64,000 bases of DNA from Cephalotus follicularis. Its lineage: Eukaryota; Streptophyta; Magnoliopsida; Oxalidales; Cephalotaceae. The stretch spans positions 293,707 through 357,706 of the forward strand of contig BDDD01000023.1 in assembly GCA_001972305.1 (NCBI GenBank), read 5' to 3'. The notes below the pieces were generated by a model. It was not told where the DNA came from and did no database searches. It saw only the letters and a list, made by a program, of their open reading frames with translations. A program made the translations under genes and the position numbers. Positions 10,208-21,422 of this stretch are shown one piece after another. Numbering within the stretch: position 1 is the stretch's first letter; the number at the start of each line of letters is the position of its first letter.

Positions 10208-11930
10208 CGGGTGCTCGAAGCACATGACGGGTGACAAAAGCCTCTTCATTAATCTCAAGGAAGTTGATGGAGGAAAGGTCACCTTTGGGGACAACAACAA
10301 GGCCAAAATTTGTGGCATTGGTTCAATTGGTAACAAATTCTCTACTCTATTTGAAAATGTATCTTATGTTGTAGGCCTTAAGCATAACTTGCTTAGTGTT
10401 AGCCAATTGTGTGACAAAGGGTATAAAATTAATTTTGAATCCTCTTGTTGTCACACAATTGACATTAGCAACAATGTCGTAAAGTTTATTAGTCATAGAC
10501 AAGGCAATGTGTATGTTGTTTATCTTAAAGAAATGTTTTCAAAAGATGTTTGTTTTAATGCAAATACAAATGATAAATGGCTTTGGCATAGAAGATTAGG
10601 CCATGCTAGCATGGATGTTCTTGCCAAACTTTGAAGAAAAGATTTAGTAATTGGTTTTCCTAAAATGAAATTTGAAAATGATAAATTGTGTGATGCTTGT
10701 GCACACGGCAAACAAACAAGAACATCTTTCAAGGCTAAAAATGTTGTTTCTACTTCTCGTATTTTACAAGTACTACACATTGATTTGTTTGGACCAACTA
10801 GAACTTTAAGTCTTGGTGGTAAACAATATGGCTTAGTTATTGTAGATGATTATTCTAGGTTCACTTGGGTTATTTTCTTAGCTTTAAAGAGTGATGCCTT
10901 AGATTCCTTTGTTAATTTTGGTAGACGTATTCAAAATGAAAAGAGTCTATCTATTGTTAGCATACGTAGTGATCACGGCAAAGAATTTGAAAACCTTGGT
11001 TTTGACAATTTTTGTAATGAACTAGGTATTCACCATAACTTCTCGGCTCCTAGAACTCCTCAACAAAATGGTGTTGTTGAGAGGAGGAATAGAACCCTAG
11101 AAGAAATGGGGAGAACCATGTTATGTGAAAATAATTTGCCAAAATATCTTTGGGCGGAAACCGTGAACACCGCATGCTATATAATAAATAGAGTCATGGT
11201 TAGATCTATTTTAAAGAAAACTCCTTATGAACTTTTCAATGAAAGAAAACCAAGTGTTAGTCACTTGAGACCTTTTGGTTGCAAAGTTTTCATTTTAAAC
11301 AATGGAAAAGATAATCTTCGAAAATTTGATGCCAAGAGTGATGAAGGAATCTTTCTAGGCTACTCTTTAAATTCTAAGGCATATAGGGTGTTTAATAAAA
11401 GAACTTTGATTATTGAAGAGTCTATTCATGTTTTGTTTGAAGAGTCTAATAGTGCACCGAGAAAGGGAGATATTGTTGATGATGTAGGTTTATTGGAGCA
11501 AATGGAAAGCTTGGACATCAACAAAGAAGATGGTGATGTTGACAAAGTTGAAGAAGGAGGAGGACATGAAGAAGAAATTCAACAAATTCAAGTCACCAAG
11601 GAGCCAATTGCTAAAAGAGAAAGAGAGTACGTAAAGGACAACGAGGTAATCGGTAATCCTACCGAGGGGGTAAGAACTTGTTCCGCTCTTAGGGAGTATT
11701 GCGATAATGTAGCTTTCATTTCAAATATCGAACCCAAAAATGTTTTAGATGCTTTAAATGATGATTGTTGGATTGTGGCTATGCAAGAGGAACTAAACCA
11801 ATTTGACAATAGCAATGTTTGGTCATTAGTTCCTAGGCCTAAAAATCAATCCATCATTGGAACCAAATGGATTTTTAGAAACAAAATGAATGAAAATGCG
11901 TTAGTTATTCGGAATAAAGCTAGACTATGA
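10152..11930 (+). pseudogene. E3 protease, integrase and RT N-terminus
   Basis: The protease carries the catalytic DSG (WYVDSGCSKHMTGD, near 10195). The GAG-pre-integrase segment LWHRRLGHAS follows and the zinc-binding part has CDACAHGKQ. A TGA at 10632-10634 interrupts the frame between them. The integrase core shows Asp in HIDLFGP, Asp in RSDHGKEF and Glu in NGVVERRN. After an acidic linker the RT begins (CWIVAMQEELNQF, GTKWIFRNK) and the frame stops at 11930 because a short segment is deleted. The domain order PR-IN-RT is diagnostic of Ty1/copia. Confidence 0.94.
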
Positions 11931-13218
11931 TGAAACCTTTGCTTCGGTAGCTAGACTAGAAGCTATTAGATTGTTAATGGCCTTTACTTGTTTTAAAGGT
12001 TTTAAATTGCATCAAATGGTTGTTAAAAGTGTATTTTTAAATGGAATTATAAATGAGGAAGTTTATGTTAAACAACCTCCGGGTTTTGAAAATGTGCATT
12101 TTCCCGATCATGTTTTTAAACTATCTAAAGCACTTTATGGTTTGAAGCAAGCACCAAGAGCTTGGTATGAAAGACTTTCAAAATTTATCTTGGAAAATGA
12201 TTTCAAAAGAGGTTTAGTGGATAAAACACTCTTTGTTAAAACTAAACTTAATGATATTCTCATTGTTCAAATTTATGTAGATGACATTATATTTGGTTCT
12301 ACTAACGATTCTCTTTGTGTTGAGTTTGCTAATACTATGCAAGGTGAATTCGAGATAAGTATGATGGGGGAACTCAAGTATTTCCTTGGATTTCAAATCC
12401 AACAAGGAAATGAAGGGACTTTCATCAACCAATCCAAATACACCAAGGATCTACTCAAAAGATTTGGAATGGAACACTCAAAGCCTTGTAAGACACCAAT
12501 GAGCATTACAACAAAACTTGACAAGGATGAGAATGGTAAAGAAGTAGATCAAAAATTATATAAAAGCATGATAGGATCTCTACTTTACCTTACCGCTAGT
12601 AGACCGGACATAATGTTTAGTGTATGTCTTTGTGCTAGGTATCAATCCTCACCTAAAGAATCTCACTTAACCGCGGTTAAGAGAATCTTTAGATATCTTG
12701 CATACACACCATTATTAGGATTGTTTTATTCGCATGATTCTTTGTTTAATTTGCATGCTTATTCTGATGCCGACTATGGTGGTTGCAAACTAGATAGAAA
12801 GAGCACTAGTGGCGGTTGCCAATTTCTAGGAAATTCTTTGGTGTCTTGGTTCTCCAAGAAACAAAATAGTGTTGCTCTTTCTACCACCGAAGCCGAATAT
12901 GTAGCGGCGGGAAGTTGTTGTGCTCAAGTCTTGTGGCTTAGGCAACAACTTTGTGACTTCGGAATTAGCATTAGCAATGTATGTAAAAAATGTGATAATA
13001 CTAGTGCTATAAATTTGAGTAGAAATCCCGTTCAACACTCTAAGTCTAAGCATATTGAAATTAGGCATCATTTTCTTAGAGATCATGTTGAAAAGGGTGA
13101 TATTTTCCTTGAATATATTGACACTTTAAACCAAGTTGCAGATATATTCACGAAGCTGCTGGACAACGAAAGATTCTGCACCTTGCGGAGAGAGCTAGGT
13201 ATGGAAAATCCTTCCTAA
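11923..13218 (+). pseudogene. E3 reverse transcriptase and RNase H
   Basis: The frame resumes at the DYDETF block, overlapping the previous frame by a few bases, which indicates a small internal deletion of the conserved segment just before it. RT motifs include LYGLKQAPRAWY and the catalytic YVDD (near 12276). The first catalytic Asp region reads MVVKSVFLNG, with Val where Asp is usual, so polymerase activity is probably lost. RNase H follows (SDADYGG, STSGGCQFLG, LSTTEAEYVAAG). It ends in a TAA after NPS. Confidence 0.94.
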
Positions 13219-13433
13219 CTCATTATATGTGTAATTGTGGTGCTTTATGAATTTTTGATTGATTTGATTGAAAAATGTTTTCAAAATTCATCATGCATTT
13301 AAACATTGATATTTCAACTCAATAACACAAATTAGCTCATGTACCTAGGTTGCTATTAGTCCATAATACTTAACCAAAGTGTTACAAATCTACTTGGATT
13401 GGCATTTTCTGCACTTTCTTTTTCTGCAGAAAA

Positions 13434-13505
13434 CAGCCGACTGGACAAATTGTCCAGTCGACTGCCTGCCATCCAGTCGACTGCCATTAGTGGGCCAGTC
13501 GACTG
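13434..13505. promoter_or_regulatory. Internal palindrome array upstream of the E3 extra ORF
   Basis: Sites of the CAGTCGACTG type start at 13434, 13455, 13474 and 13496 (steps 21, 19, 22). They lie 216 bp after the pol stop and 115 bp before the ATG of the extra ORF. The intervening sequence is pyrimidine-rich like a plant 5' leader. I infer a possible internal promoter. Confidence 0.6.
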
Positions 13506-13619
13506 GACTCGCGATAATTAGGGCCTTATACCCGATTTCTCTCCTGTCTTTCTCACTTTGCTCAAAACAAAATACGCCCAAACACCCTTCTCTTCCAAAA
13601 TCCGAACCTGCAATCTTCA

Positions 13620-14749
13620 ATGGCACCCAAGAGACAAAGAGGAACTACTTCAAGGCAACCAAGGGGCTCACAAGCGGAGTTAGACTTCGACAATACACTC
13701 TTTCTCTCCAAAGAGAAAGAGATGAGGTATAACTCACATTTTAGCTCCGTTAAGTTACATTTGGAAAAGTGGATGTGTTAATTAGCAATCTTGCTGTTGT
13801 GATAACATGGTTGGAAGGAATGGGATGGTTTGATTACATTTGCTCATCTCATGTCATTTTTCCTAGATTAGTGAAGCTATTCTATGCAAATTTAGAGTCC
13901 TCCGCCACTTGTATTGCAAATTCCTTTGTTTTAGGCACTCCTATTTCAATAACTCCTGATTTCATTGCCGAAACCTTAGGAATTCCTAATGAGGGAATTG
14001 CTCATTTTAATGACATTGGAAAAACAGAGGCCTTAGGAATTTGTTTAGACCAGCCAAATGTCAATCCTCTCATGAATGTGACTAGTGGTCATTTGCCTAT
14101 TGCCTCTAGGATCATTCTCCTACTTATAACAAACACATTCCTCCCAAGAGAAGGCTCGCACACTCTTCCTTCCGAGCGAGACCTTAAATTCGTTGCATGT
14201 GTCAAAAATGGAACCCTTATTAACCTTCCTTATCTCATTGTCAACCACATGTTATCTCAACCAAATCACACACCTTATCCTATGCTTCTCAGTAGGATCG
14301 TTATGGTTGTCCTTGCATCACTTAACATTGATATACCTGATGATGAGCAAAGTGTTAAACCTTCCCATAAGCAGTTGGTGAATAAGGCAGGGCTTAGACT
14401 GTGTAACATTATATTTGAGGATGATGAGTGGGTCAAGTTACAAGGCAGAGGTAGAGAGCAAATAAGAGAGCAAGTCAATGTAAGAGGAGGAGATGAGGAC
14501 GATCCTCAGCAGTTTGAGGTGCGTCTGAGTGTTGACCAGAGCAGCAGCAGCAGCAGGCCTACCCTGGAGTCACTTTAGGCTAGGATGGATCTTGCCCAAG
14601 CCGACATCGAATATCTTAAAGGGCAAATGAACCAGTTCAGCGAAGGTCAAGCCAATATTCTTCAAGGTCAAGCCGATCTCCGTCAGGGACAAGAAAACAT
14701 CATTCAGATGCTTCAAAATGCTTTCCCACAGCACCCTCCTCCCGCTTGA
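13620..14749 (+). pseudogene. E3 additional ORF (env-like position), plant-transposon domain plus coiled coil
   Basis: The likely start is ATG 13620 with a basic N-terminus (MAPKRQRGTTSRQPRGSQ). A one-base frame change near 13767 leads into the main frame. That frame holds the plant-specific domain found in extra ORFs of large plant retroelements (GMGWFDYICSSHVIFPRLV, TPDFIAETLGIP). A TAG at 14576-14578 interrupts it, and the same frame then continues through a coiled-coil-like repeat (QANILQGQADLRQGQENI) to a TGA at 14747-14749. The position after pol matches the env-like ORF of SIRE elements, but I see no clear signal peptide or membrane anchor. Its role is unknown. Confidence 0.8.
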
Positions 14750-15387
14750 GCTACATTTACATCTCATGTGTTTTCTATTGTATTTTGGAACTTTGCTTGT
14801 GTAATATCTTTCTATGTTTTGAATTGTAAAAGACAATGTGGTTTTTGTACTTGATGTTTTTAAGTACTCAATGTTAAAATGCTTTGATCTTTAATGTTTT
14901 GGGTTACATGGATGTGGTTAATGTGACGTTTTATGAGTTGGATTATAATGTGTTTAAATTTTTATTGCTTTGTGTTAAATGAATATGGTTTCTCTTATTG
15001 CATTGATCTTATTGATAAAATTTGAATGTGAATGCATATATTGAGGGGGAGCTCTTCAATCCATGCTTTGATTGAGGGGGAGCTTCCATTTATCTTTTTG
15101 TTGTTTGACAAAAAGGGGGAGAGAATTATATTTTGCTTTGCACATTGCATTGAAGTTGCTTTTGGGGAATATATTGCTAACATGAAGTTGCTTTTGGGGA
15201 ATATATTGCTAACATTGCATATTGGTGAGATGAGTTGTAATCTTGCATTGAGCAAGTGTATTTTGATATGACATATGCTTTGGATATGCCAAATTGATAA
15301 AATTAGACTTTGAACTAAAAATGGTTAAGTTTGTCAAGAATTTATGCAAAATATGCATGTTTTGTCAATCATCAAAAAGGGGGAGAT
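14750..15387 (+). other. E3 3' untranslated tract with repeated polypurine tracts
   Basis: Non-coding. Purine tracts of the GAGGGGGAG/AAAAAGGGGGAGA type occur near 15042, 15073, 15111 and 15374; the last directly precedes the 3' LTR and is the probable plus-strand primer. A 32-bp unit is duplicated in tandem at 15151-15214. Confidence 0.8.
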
Positions 15388-16002
15388 TGTTGGCCTTTGC
15401 CACCCCGTTTAGTTGCATTACCATATGTTATTTTGATGATTAACAAACATAGATTACTTGTATGCATAATTCCTTGAGTTATAACTTCATATACTCACTT
15501 GATTTTATGTCCTATCTCAAGTACAATTCCAAGCTTTCAAACAATCAAAAGAGATCATTTCAAAGCAATCTTATACTTTACAAAGCTCACATTTTACATT
15601 CCACATTTACTCGAAGCTTTGTTAGAGTTGAGCTTTATTGTAAACAAATTCATTACGAATTTATAACCATTTAAACACTTATTTCACACATACAAGAGAG
15701 GTTGTCTCTTGTATTTCTCGGTTGGAGCATATTTGTAATTCGCTTGGTTGGAGCAAAGTTTGTTGAAGCTCGGTTGGAGTTTCAAGCCCGGATTGGGGCA
15801 TACCTAGAGAAATACTCAAGGGGAGGCCTTGGGGAGTGGACGTAGGCGGTTTGCCGAACCACTATACATCCGTTTGCAATTCTCTCAACCCTACACTCTT
15901 TACATTTCCGCAATTGTGTGTTTGTGTTAATTGAATTATTTGTGGTATAATTGCTAGTTAATTTTTATAAGTCTATTCACCCCCCCCTCTAGACTTCCTA
16001 CA
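15388..16002 (+). repeat. E3 3' LTR (615 bp, internally deleted)
   Basis: It matches both ends of the 5' LTR but lacks the 659 bp equivalent to 7217-7875, which hold the palindrome array and TATA box. It ends TTCCTACA and is followed by the TSD CACTT. Confidence 0.95.
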
Positions 16003-16112
16003 CACTTAATCTATGTGTTTGATGTGATGGAATCTCTAACAAAGATAACTTGCAATGTAAGAAAGCTAAAACTTACATATCAGCCTTTTTGGCATAAACG
16101 ACTAAGTTTTAG

Positions 16113-16337
16113 GCGTCAACGTACTGGGAATAAGTACATGTTCTGGGCTTGGAAAGATGATCCTCATCGACTTGATCTTTATCCTAGTCAACGTGCTGGA
16201 AAACTGATGATTTATGTCAATGTCATGAGGAAATACGTCAACGTCAAAAGGTAATAGTGGCTTGGATGTTAACGGAAAAAACAAGCAATGTCAACACCTT
16301 TTCTATAAACGGCAACGCCATATCAAGACATCAACAC
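16113..16337. promoter_or_regulatory. Degenerate phased array in E2 LTR
   Basis: Sites like ACGTCAACGT start near 16113, 16164, 16185, 16214, 16235, 16266, 16288, 16309 and 16328 (steps mainly 19-22, one 29). The core is GTCAAC, GTTAAC or GCAAC rather than GTCGAC, as expected if CpG was lost by deamination. The array continues more loosely to ~16520 and lies upstream of TATAAATA. Confidence 0.6.
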
Positions 16338-16652
16338 AAATTGTGCACATTTCGGACAGTGAGTTTCGATGTTAACGCAAAGCCATTATGGCATCAACAT
16401 CTTGTCTCTATACGTCAATGCCATGGATGCGTGTCAACATAAATAGAACTGAAGATGAATAAGAGCTTGGAGTATCAACGCAGAAAGCCACATGAGTTAA
16501 TGCATAAGGGGATAGACGTCAACGCCAATGACAGCCAGAAATGAAATCTGCAAAATTTGAAGGTGCTGAAATGGTGAAGCCTTTCCATACTTGATTGAAA
16601 CGGCTCTTTGACTATTCCTGAACTCTAGCCATGGCTATATTCATCTGAAAGC

Positions 16653-16660
16653 TATAAATA
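16653..16660 (+). promoter_or_regulatory. TATA box of E2 LTR
   Basis: TATAAATA preceded by C and followed by GAGACCC, a good plant TATA context, downstream of the array. Confidence 0.65.
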
Positions 16661-17205
16661 GAGACCCAAGCCATGAAGAAATCATCAACTACTCACACAA
16701 GCAATACCCAAGCTATACAAGAGCAAGAAAGAATAGTTTTGAGCTATAGTTTACAAAGTTCTTTTCTAAGATCCTTTGAGCAATTACTATTTTTGTTATC
16801 CAACCTTTTGAGAGGTTTTTAAACATTACAAACACTTAGAAATCCATTGTATACCCAATGTCATTATTACCATACCCAAAGTTATGATTTAGCTCGCAAA
16901 AATCCGAGTTAGGATTTAGCTCGCAAAAATCCGAGTTAGGACTCAGCTTGTAAAAATCCAGAATCGCTGTTTATGATCGAGGGATTACATTCTAGTGGAA
17001 CCTCAAGCGCGACTTTGGAGAGTGGACGTAAGCACAGTTTGCCGTACCATTATAAACTCATTTGCATTTCTCTATCTCTTACTCTTTACTTAATTTGCTA
17101 TTTAATTTACTGTTTAGAGTAAGTAGTTTGTTTTTATCATTATTGTTTTTCTTCTTTAAAAACGGTGGTTATTTTCCGCATAACCAATTCACCCCCTCTT
17201 GGTTG

Positions 17206-17480
17206 CCTTTGTGGACCCTTTAGTGCCTTTTTTGTGGGGTCAGATTTGAGTTGTGCTAGCTAATGCATCAGCTCCAGGTTGTGACACTTTGCATTAATTG
17301 TTGTGGAGTAGACCTGTTCTTTGTAGAGTATACCTTGTTAAGCAGACCTAGAGACTAGGGAGAGCAGACCTGGTGGAGCAGAGCTGTGGTAATTGTTGCT
17401 AAGCAGAGCTAGTTTAGCATACCTAGGAACAGTTGGGAGCCGACCAGAAATTTCCTAGTTTGAGTGGACCTGGGATGGGC
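17206..17480. other. Unassigned spacer left of E4
   Basis: No coding frame. Short direct repeats of the type GAGCAGACCTG/GAGTAGACCTG occur. It ends in TGGGC, the left TSD copy of E4 (17476-17480). Confidence 0.5.
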
Positions 17481-18263
17481 TGTAAGCCCCAGATATTTTA
17501 TATGTACGGAATGATATGCATTATTATTTGTACTTATATGGTATTGTACAATATTGCATTAATTGATGGTATGGATTGTATGTGATATATGCTATTTTCC
17601 ATTTCTATGTCTGTTTATGGGTAGTGGAGGTTCAGTAGAGGCTGATCGTAGCTTATATGATTTTCACCTAAAGGGGTCCTATTTCTATATATAGGCAGTT
17701 CAGTTCTTTCTATTCTCATTCTCATTTGTCATTCCATTCTAGATAGAGAGTGAGCTAGAGAGAGAAAGTAGGCGAAATCAAGCAAACAATGTGTCTCTGG
17801 GATCGTGGTAGTGTATAGAACATGAAGGGAGAAGCAGAACGAAGATTTAAACAACATATTCTTCGTTCTCAACCAATTTGAGGTAGCTTCTACATATGCT
17901 TTCATCTCCACATTCTGATGGTTTTGCATGATGGTATGGTTATGGACGGTTGCATACATGTTAGATGGATGGTTTATGGTACCAGGCATGGTTGATAACT
18001 GATTGAAATGGAGATTGAAGAGAAATTGAGGGTTGGGGTGTTTTACCCAATTTCCATTTTCTCTCAATCTATGGGTTATGGAAATGGATTTAAACGGTTT
18101 AGAAGCTATTTTTGGGTTTTAATCGATGTTTGGAGCTTATAGCTTCCTTTGAATTGAATTTTAAACGGTTTAAATGAGTTTTTGATCGATTTTGCAATGT
18201 TGATAGTAGGCCAGGGCATCGGCATGTTCTTCGTACGCATAGACGTCTTCTTCAGTTCGAAAA

Positions 18264-18504
18264 GCGTCGACGCTTTATGTGTTTCATCTCCTTTTTATAC
18301 GCAACGCGTTAACGCGAGAAAGGAAAATGGGCATAAGCGTCGCCGCTTTCTGCTAAAGCATCGACACCTTATGTATTGTAAGCTGTTGATGCTTAGTGGC
18401 ACGCGTTGTGGCTTAAGGTATACAGCTTTCACCATCGACGGCTAGCGCAAAGCGTTGACGCTTAGACGTTAAGCGTCGATGCCTAAGCGTTAATGTGTTG
18501 ATGC
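18264..18504. promoter_or_regulatory. Palindrome array in E4 5' LTR (GCGTCGACGC type)
   Basis: Sites include GCGTCGACGC at 18264, GCGTTAACGC at 18306, then 18338, 18358, 18383, 18452, 18473 and 18495. Steps of 20-22 bp dominate where sites are well preserved. The decamer differs from the E1/E3/E9 one in its outer bases but has the same core. Confidence 0.65.
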
Positions 18505-19508
18505 CTAAACCCCCTGTCTTAGTCAAACTTCATTGTTTTCAACAGGTTTCAATCCCAAATGATTTTCTCTTCCAATGGATTCCATAGGATGCCACCCTAA
18601 GGCATTGCAGCCTATGGAAATCCTCCTTTAACACCTTTGATTTCTATATCAACTTTCAAAGTGAAATTTTAAAGAAAATCAAACAAACGGGTTTTATACA
18701 AAAGGTTTTCAAAAATGGTTAGGATAGCTCAAGTGGGACATCTAGACACGGATATCCTTGTTGGACTTCCTCTCCATTGTTTTCAAATTTCGACAGGGAC
18801 CAAGAAAATGGTTATGGAAAATAGTCATGGAAATTTGATTATGGAAAATGGTTTTTAAATGGTTTTAACGGATGGATTCTATGTTATCCTTTATGGTTAG
18901 GTCCCTATCTTTTAAATGGAAATATGGTTATGGGTTACGGGTATGGTACATCTATGATTGATGGATTGTTATGGTTGAGACCTTACGAGATAACCCATTC
19001 ATAATCTTCATTTCTGTCATGAAGAATTATGGATGTAGGCCACATATTATATGGATATGGATTCCTCCCTTTTGGGTGACCTACGAGCATCACTGCATTG
19101 TGGAGTGACATAACATGGATATGGCATGGTTATGGTATGGGCTAGGACCATTGAGGACTAGCATTATGGGATGGATTATATGGCCGGTGTTATCCTGTGC
19201 TCGATACGGCTATGGCATGAAGAGTGTATAGATGATGGAGGTTTTATCTAGGGCAGAAGTGGCAGAGAAGTACCTGACCCTATGGATTGATTATCCCCAT
19301 GGATGGTTATGGATTTCTTTTATGCATTGTCTATACGCCTATTTCCTTTGATGTGTTTAGGGCTAGCCAAGTATACCACAGCTAAGGAACAGTTGGTATA
19401 CTAAAGCTGTCCACAATATGCATTCATGCATATAACATGTCATGCATATATATCTGTTATATATGTTGAATGCATAGCATATAGTGTACCCTACACAACC
19501 ATGGGTTG

Positions 19509-19533
19509 CTGACCCATTCTCGTAATGGGTCAG
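19509..19533. other. Perfect hairpin in E4 5' LTR
   Basis: Arms CTGACCCATT and AATGGGTCAG (10 bp) enclose a 5-nt loop. The same arms recur at 39104-39128 with a changed loop, and a longer imperfect version at 32704-32740 in E7. Confidence 0.75.
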
Positions 19534-19898
19534 GTTCAGGTTCAAGTACAGGTGGTGCACCGCAGTGAAGCAGCTCGAGATGGATCAGACTTTCCATACA
19601 GATCTTGGTCAGCGGTTTAGATTTTGTTATCTACCTTGTGTATAAGATTGGATGTATAGTAGACATTTGTATTTCAGGTTTTGACCAGCCGGCTTGTGGC
19701 AGCGCTTAAGATATGTATCTTGATGTTATGGATATGGTTGGGCTTGTCTTTGAATATTGATGATTATCTTCCGCATACATATAGTATTTAAAGTTTTAAT
19801 TTATAGCACTTTTGGAGTATGATATGTATGGATTGTTTGAATGGATGGTATATCACGCATCGAACCTTGGGGATTTCCTAGTGGTTCGGAGAGTGACA

Positions 19899-20026
19899 GT
19901 TTTGTATCAGAGCCCGCTATGTTGGCTACGCTAGGATAGGATACTAGGATATGGGAATTAAGTGATATGGATAAGATTATTGTTATTGGAGTTGAGTGAT
20001 ATCGATAAGTTGTTGGGTGTTATATC
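19899..20026 (+). other. E4 PBS and leader, left piece
   Basis: Begins with a Met-tRNA-type PBS differing slightly from TGGTATCAGAGC. It is non-coding and cut by E5; ATATC at 20022-20026 is the left TSD of E5. The leader resumes at 28974. Confidence 0.7.
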
Positions 20027-20159
20027 TGTGACACCCCGTGTCACTTTTACGAGGTCGTTGTGCATCACGTAAGCATAGTATTATTTGTGATTGTTATTAT
20101 CATTATTATAATAATATATTATTATAATTGTTATTAAAAAAAATGAAAACACCCGGCGT

Positions 20160-20330
20160 TTCTAGATGAAACGTCGGGCGCCTCAAATAGAAAAGAGAGG
20201 AGACAGAGAGATGAGCGGGAGAGATGCAGAGAGTGGCAGAGAGAGAGAACGCCGGGAGGAGACGACGTCGGACGAAGGCGTCGGACTGGGAGATGGCGCG
20301 CGGGTCTTCCTCCAGCCGCCGGTAAGCCTT
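20160..20330 (+). promoter_or_regulatory. Leader-like purine/GC-rich segment with splice-donor-like site (E5)
   Basis: A GA-rich stretch leads into GC-rich sequence ending CCGCCGGTAAGCC, with GGTAAG at 20321-20326, followed by a long pyrimidine tract. The same arrangement occurs in E7 (GGTAAT at 30364) and near 47349. A transcribed leader ending in a 5' splice site is inferred. The open frames here are by-products of base composition. Confidence 0.5.
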
Positions 20331-20994
20331 CCTTCTCCCTCTTTCTTTTTTTTCTCTTCTTCTTCTCTTCTTCTGGGCCACTGTCGTTGCTCCTCCGCCG
20401 CCGATACCATCACGGGTGGGGCTGGTCTTCATCGTGGGGATCACCTACACCCATTTCGACGGTGGCTATGGTGTCATTTGGCCGGAATCGACCGGATTCT
20501 ATACACTGAGTCAACCCAGTCGCTGCCGCCTCTGCCGCCACTTTTGGCGGCGATTCCCGGTGAGTCTCGGCCACCAATGAGTAGCCGAGACACTGTAGAG
20601 GCTAGGGGTGGCGTGACCGGTGCAATGGCGACTCGGCCAGAGCTTCGGCACGGCGACAGCCGCCGAGTCTGACCGAGTTTCGGGTGGAGATGTGTAGGCC
20701 TGGTGGTTTTGTGACTTTTTTGTAAAGCGGCCTAAATTGTTGGACGACCGGCAAGTTGACTCAGTGAGTCAACTCACTGCCAGTGGTGGCTGCCCGTTCT
20801 CGGGCGTGTCGCCGTGAGTTTCGATCAGTAATGTGAGTTGATCAGTGGTTTTAGGGGTTGTTTTAGGTGTCGTCAGAACTTTGGCAAGTTGACTGGAAAT
20901 TGGCCAAAGCTGCGGTGACTCACAATGTTAGTTACGTATGTGTAAGAGGTAACGGATATGTGTTTTTTATGCAGAGTGACGGTTGATAGAGTTT

Positions 20995-21422
20995 CGAAAC
21001 GATGACGAGAACCCGATAGTCGATTCAAAGCTTCGAGGGGTTAGTTCGTGGAAGTATCGGCTCTGATATTGTGAGTAGAACATCTCCTTCCTTTATCTTA
21101 TTGATTTTGAAAATCGTTGATGATTAATATGTGCCTTTATTGCCTCTATTGTGATTTTTAAATGCCATAGCTTGTCGATTCATATGATTTGTTGATAGCC
21201 TATTTGTCCGAAACGATGACGAGAACCTGATAGTCGATTCAAAGCTTCGAGGGGTTAGTTCGTGGAAGTATCGGCTATGATATTGTGAGTAGAACATCTC
21301 CTTCCTTTATCTTATTGATTTTGAAAATCGTTGATGATTAATATGTGCCTTTATTGCCTCTATTGTGATTTTTAAATGCCATAGCTTGTCGATTCATATG
21401 ATTTGTTGATAGCCTATTTGTC
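20995..21422. repeat. 214-bp tandem duplication in E5
   Basis: 20995-21208 and 21209-21422 match with about two differences, so the duplication is recent compared with E5's nesting. Confidence 0.9.

Larger units (their letters stand above)
7092..16002 (+). mobile_element. E3: SIRE/Maximus-type Ty1/copia retrotransposon, full length
   Basis: The order is 5' LTR (7092-8364), PBS, gag, protease, integrase, RT, RNase H, an extra ORF, PPTs and 3' LTR (15388-16002). The TSD CACTT is seen at 7087-7091 and 16003-16007. Integrase before RT identifies Ty1/copia; the long gag with coiled coil, the extra 3' ORF and repeated PPTs point to SIRE/Maximus. The LTRs are very similar outside a 659-bp deletion in the 3' copy, so the insertion is fairly young. 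A few stops, one frameshift in gag-pol and a small deletion in RT make it non-autonomous as it stands. Confidence 0.96.
16008..17205 (+). repeat. E2 3' LTR, right piece
   Basis: This continues the LTR cut at 7091. It carries a palindrome-derived array with the core GTCAAC (16113-~16340 and on to ~16520), a clear TATAAATA at 16653-16660, and the SIRE-like tail 'TTCACCCCCTCTTGG' near 17190. The exact 3' end is uncertain. Confidence 0.75.
17481..19898 (+). repeat. E4 5' LTR (2418 bp)
   Basis: Starts TGTAAGCCCC and ends GAGTGACA, followed by a PBS-like TTGTATCAGAGC (19902-19913). It holds a GTCGAC-type array (18264-18504) and a perfect hairpin at 19509-19533. It aligns with 37039-39465 throughout. 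Confidence 0.94.

Noticed and set aside
13769-14578. Viral envelope gene
   Set aside because: It is in the env-like position, but the domain is plant-retroelement specific and shows no signal peptide, fusion segment or membrane anchor.
17206-17480. Possible host gene fragment left of E4
   Set aside because: No frame longer than a few dozen codons and no splice or domain signal.
20166-20672. 168-aa open frame in GC-rich sequence
   Set aside because: It lies in the E5 leader-like region, has low-complexity Arg/Ser composition, overlaps open frames on the other strand, and matches no family I know.
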